The notes below the pieces were generated by a model, which made no database searches, was not told where the DNA came from, and was given only the letters and a program-made list of their open reading frames with translations. A stretch of DNA of 64,000 nucleotides from Peribacillus kribbensis DSM 17871 (lineage in GTDB: Bacteria; Bacillota; Bacilli; Bacillales; DSM-1321): positions 162,119 through 226,118 of the forward strand of contig NZ_KE387240.1 in assembly GCF_000430765.1 (NCBI RefSeq), read 5' to 3'. The translations under genes and the position numbers were made by a program. The stretch's first letter is position 1. Every line of letters begins with the position of its first letter. Of the stretch, positions 62,682 to 64,000 are shown piece after piece.

Positions 62682-62863
62682 GTCGTCCTCCTAAAAAAAG
62701 AATATTTCCATTATAAAAACAATTTAGTTCATCATGCAATATATTTTCTTCTTGAAATGTTAGAATAAAGAATCAGGTTCCTGGAATTCCATAAAATATG
62801 GGGAGTGCATGATCCCGTTTTTTCGGAAAACGCCTGATTAATGCTGACAGGAGGATTTGTACA

Positions 62864-64000
62864 TTGGAAATAGAAATAAAAAAAATGAAAAGTGATATTG
62901 AGATTGCTTCAGAAGCATACATAAAGCCGATACAGGATATTGCAGCAGGATTGAATATTGAAGAAGAGGAGCTGGAACAGTACGGACGGCACAAAGCAAA
63001 GCTTTCGCTGAATGTCTTAAAGAGACTGAAGGATGCACCAGATGGCAGGCTGATTCTCGTAACGGCCATTAATCCCACTAAAGCGGGAGAAGGAAAAACA
63101 ACCGTGACGGTCGGATTAGGGGATGCGTTTGCTTCTCTAGGGAAAAAGGCCATGATTGCTATGCGGGAACCTTCTTTGGGTCCTGTGATGGGCATTAAAG
63201 GGGGAGCTGCCGGGGGAGGATACTCCCAGGTACTTCCCATGACAGATATCAATCTCCATTTTAATGGTGATATTCATGCCATTACAGCTGCAAATAATAC
63301 TCTGGCAGCCATCATTGATAACCATCTTCACCAAGGGAATGCATTAAGGATTGACCCCCGCAGGATTATCTGGAAGAGGGTTGTGGATATCAATGACCGT
63401 GCGCTCAGGAACGTGGTGGTAGGCTTGGGAGGCCCTGCGCAGGGGGTGCCGCGTGAGGATGGCTTCGATATTACGGTTGCATCAGAAATCATGGCCGTCG
63501 TATGTTTATCTCAGGATCTGGAGGATATGAAGAAGAGGCTGTCCGAAATGGTGGTAGCGTGGACGTATGATGAAGTTCCTGTCACTGTAAGGGATCTGGG
63601 TGTAGAGGGGGCACTTTCATTGCTGCTGAAGGATGCCCTTAAGCCCAATTTAGTGCAGACCATTGCCCATACACCTGCATTGGTCCACGGCGGTCCTTTC
63701 GCGAACATCGCACATGGCTGCAACAGTGCCATAGCAACCCGCACAGCTTTAAAGCTGGCGGATTATGTGGTGACGGAGGCGGGATTTGGTGCCGATTTAG
63801 GTGCTGAAAAGTTCTTGAATATTAAAGCGCGGGCTTCGGGCCTAAGCCCGGATGCCGTGGTCATTGTTGCAACTGTAAGGGCGTTGAAGATGCATGGCGG
63901 TGTTGATAAAGATAACCTGCAGGCTGAGGATATCGGCGCATTGAAAGATGGCATGCAAAATTTAAAGAAGCATACCGAAACCATCCGCTCCTTCGGCCTG
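62864..64000 (+). CDS. fhs: Formate--tetrahydrofolate ligase, 5' part
   Basis: The first 379 codons of formyl-tetrahydrofolate synthetase, which joins formate to tetrahydrofolate with ATP; the gene runs past the window end and shows no stop. The nucleotide-binding loop [11 protein letters not shown] is at residues 70-80 and [10 protein letters not shown] near residue 110 is conserved. Start is TTG 62864, with AGGAGG at 62849-62854, 9 nt upstream; the next ATG is 21 nt further. It supplies one-carbon units for purines. Confidence 0.95.
   Translation, partial: MEIEIKKMKSDIEIASEAYIKPIQDIAAGLNIEEEELEQYGRHKAKLSLNVLKRLKDAPDGRLILVTAINPTKAGEGKTTVTVGLGDAFASLGKKAMIAMREPSLGPVMGIKGGAAGGGYSQVLPMTDINLHFNGDIHAITAANNTLAAIIDNHLHQGNALRIDPRRIIWKRVVDINDRALRNVVVGLGGPAQGVPREDGFDITVASEIMAVVCLSQDLEDMKKRLSEMVVAWTYDEVPVTVRDLGVEGALSLLLKDALKPNLVQTIAHTPALVHGGPFANIAHGCNSAIATRTALKLADYVVTEAGFGADLGAEKFLNIKARASGLSPDAVVIVATVRALKMHGGVDKDNLQAEDIGALKDGMQNLKKHTETIRSFGL

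Noticed and set aside
62682-62863. SAM riboswitch for metA
   Set aside because: No S-box 5' signature and too little space for a full aptamer and platform.
62773-63252. Minus-strand ORF of 159 residues over fhs
   Set aside because: Antisense of the clear fhs reading frame.

Overview
The window is chromosomal DNA from a spore-forming Bacillaceae member (Bacillus sensu lato). The evidence is a gene order that closely follows the ypjC-to-ypeQ segment of the Bacillus subtilis chromosome, a B-type RNase P RNA, bacillithiol synthesis genes, small acid-soluble spore proteins (SspM and SspL types), a CotD-type coat protein and AGGAGG-type ribosome binding sites with frequent TTG/GTG starts. It is core chromosome: I see no prophage, integrated plasmid, CRISPR array, tRNA or rRNA. 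The species cannot be fixed from the window alone.

Layout. 0.1-6.7 kb: a YitT membrane protein faces away from an operon for MazG-like YpjD, dapB, mgsA, bshB1, bshA, cca and birA. 7.0-9.2 kb: panB-panC-panD behind a leader with an intrinsic terminator. 9.3-16.3 kb: dinG, ypmA, ypmB, aspB, dnaD, nth, ypoC; asnS, which lies between aspB and dnaD in B. subtilis, is absent. 16.4-20 kb: ponA and recU on the minus strand. 20-24 kb: yppC, sspM, two small genes, a tandem array of a 194-bp structured repeat, yppG and a small heat-shock protein. 24.2-30.8 kb: an alpha/beta hydrolase, the mitomycin-repair pair mrfA-mrfB, a collagen-like/CotD fusion, ypsA and gpsB. 30.8-37 kb: rnpB, rlmL, small ORFs, the helicase ypvA and an M32 carboxypeptidase. 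36.9-39.1 kb: a guanine riboswitch controlling xpt-pbuX.

39.1-52 kb: a GIY-YIG protein, a zinc-ribbon miniprotein, an SDR, the alkylpyrone genes bpsA-bpsB, two more copies of the dispersed repeat, dynA, a sulfurtransferase, a 5'-3' exonuclease, sspL, a DMT transporter and two RNase HI-family genes followed by ypeQ. 52-54 kb: a 118-bp MITE-like inverted-repeat element, then nsrR divergent from hmp with a likely NsrR operator. 54.2-58.6 kb: an MBL-fold hydrolase and a CUT1 sugar transporter lacking its own ATPase. 58.7-64 kb: topB, mntR, metA (with the acetyl-CoA-type Glu111) and the 5' part of fhs, which runs off the window.

The most unusual features are the dispersed and partly tandem repeat family (at least six units in four intergenic places, with stem changes that preserve pairing around a constant loop), the collagen-CotD fusion, the MITE-like element at 52.0-52.2 kb, a candidate leader attenuator in front of panBCD, and a hairpin that would hide the ribosome binding site of an unannotated 55-residue ORF. 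Family assignments rest on reading motifs and remembered homologues; no database search was run.
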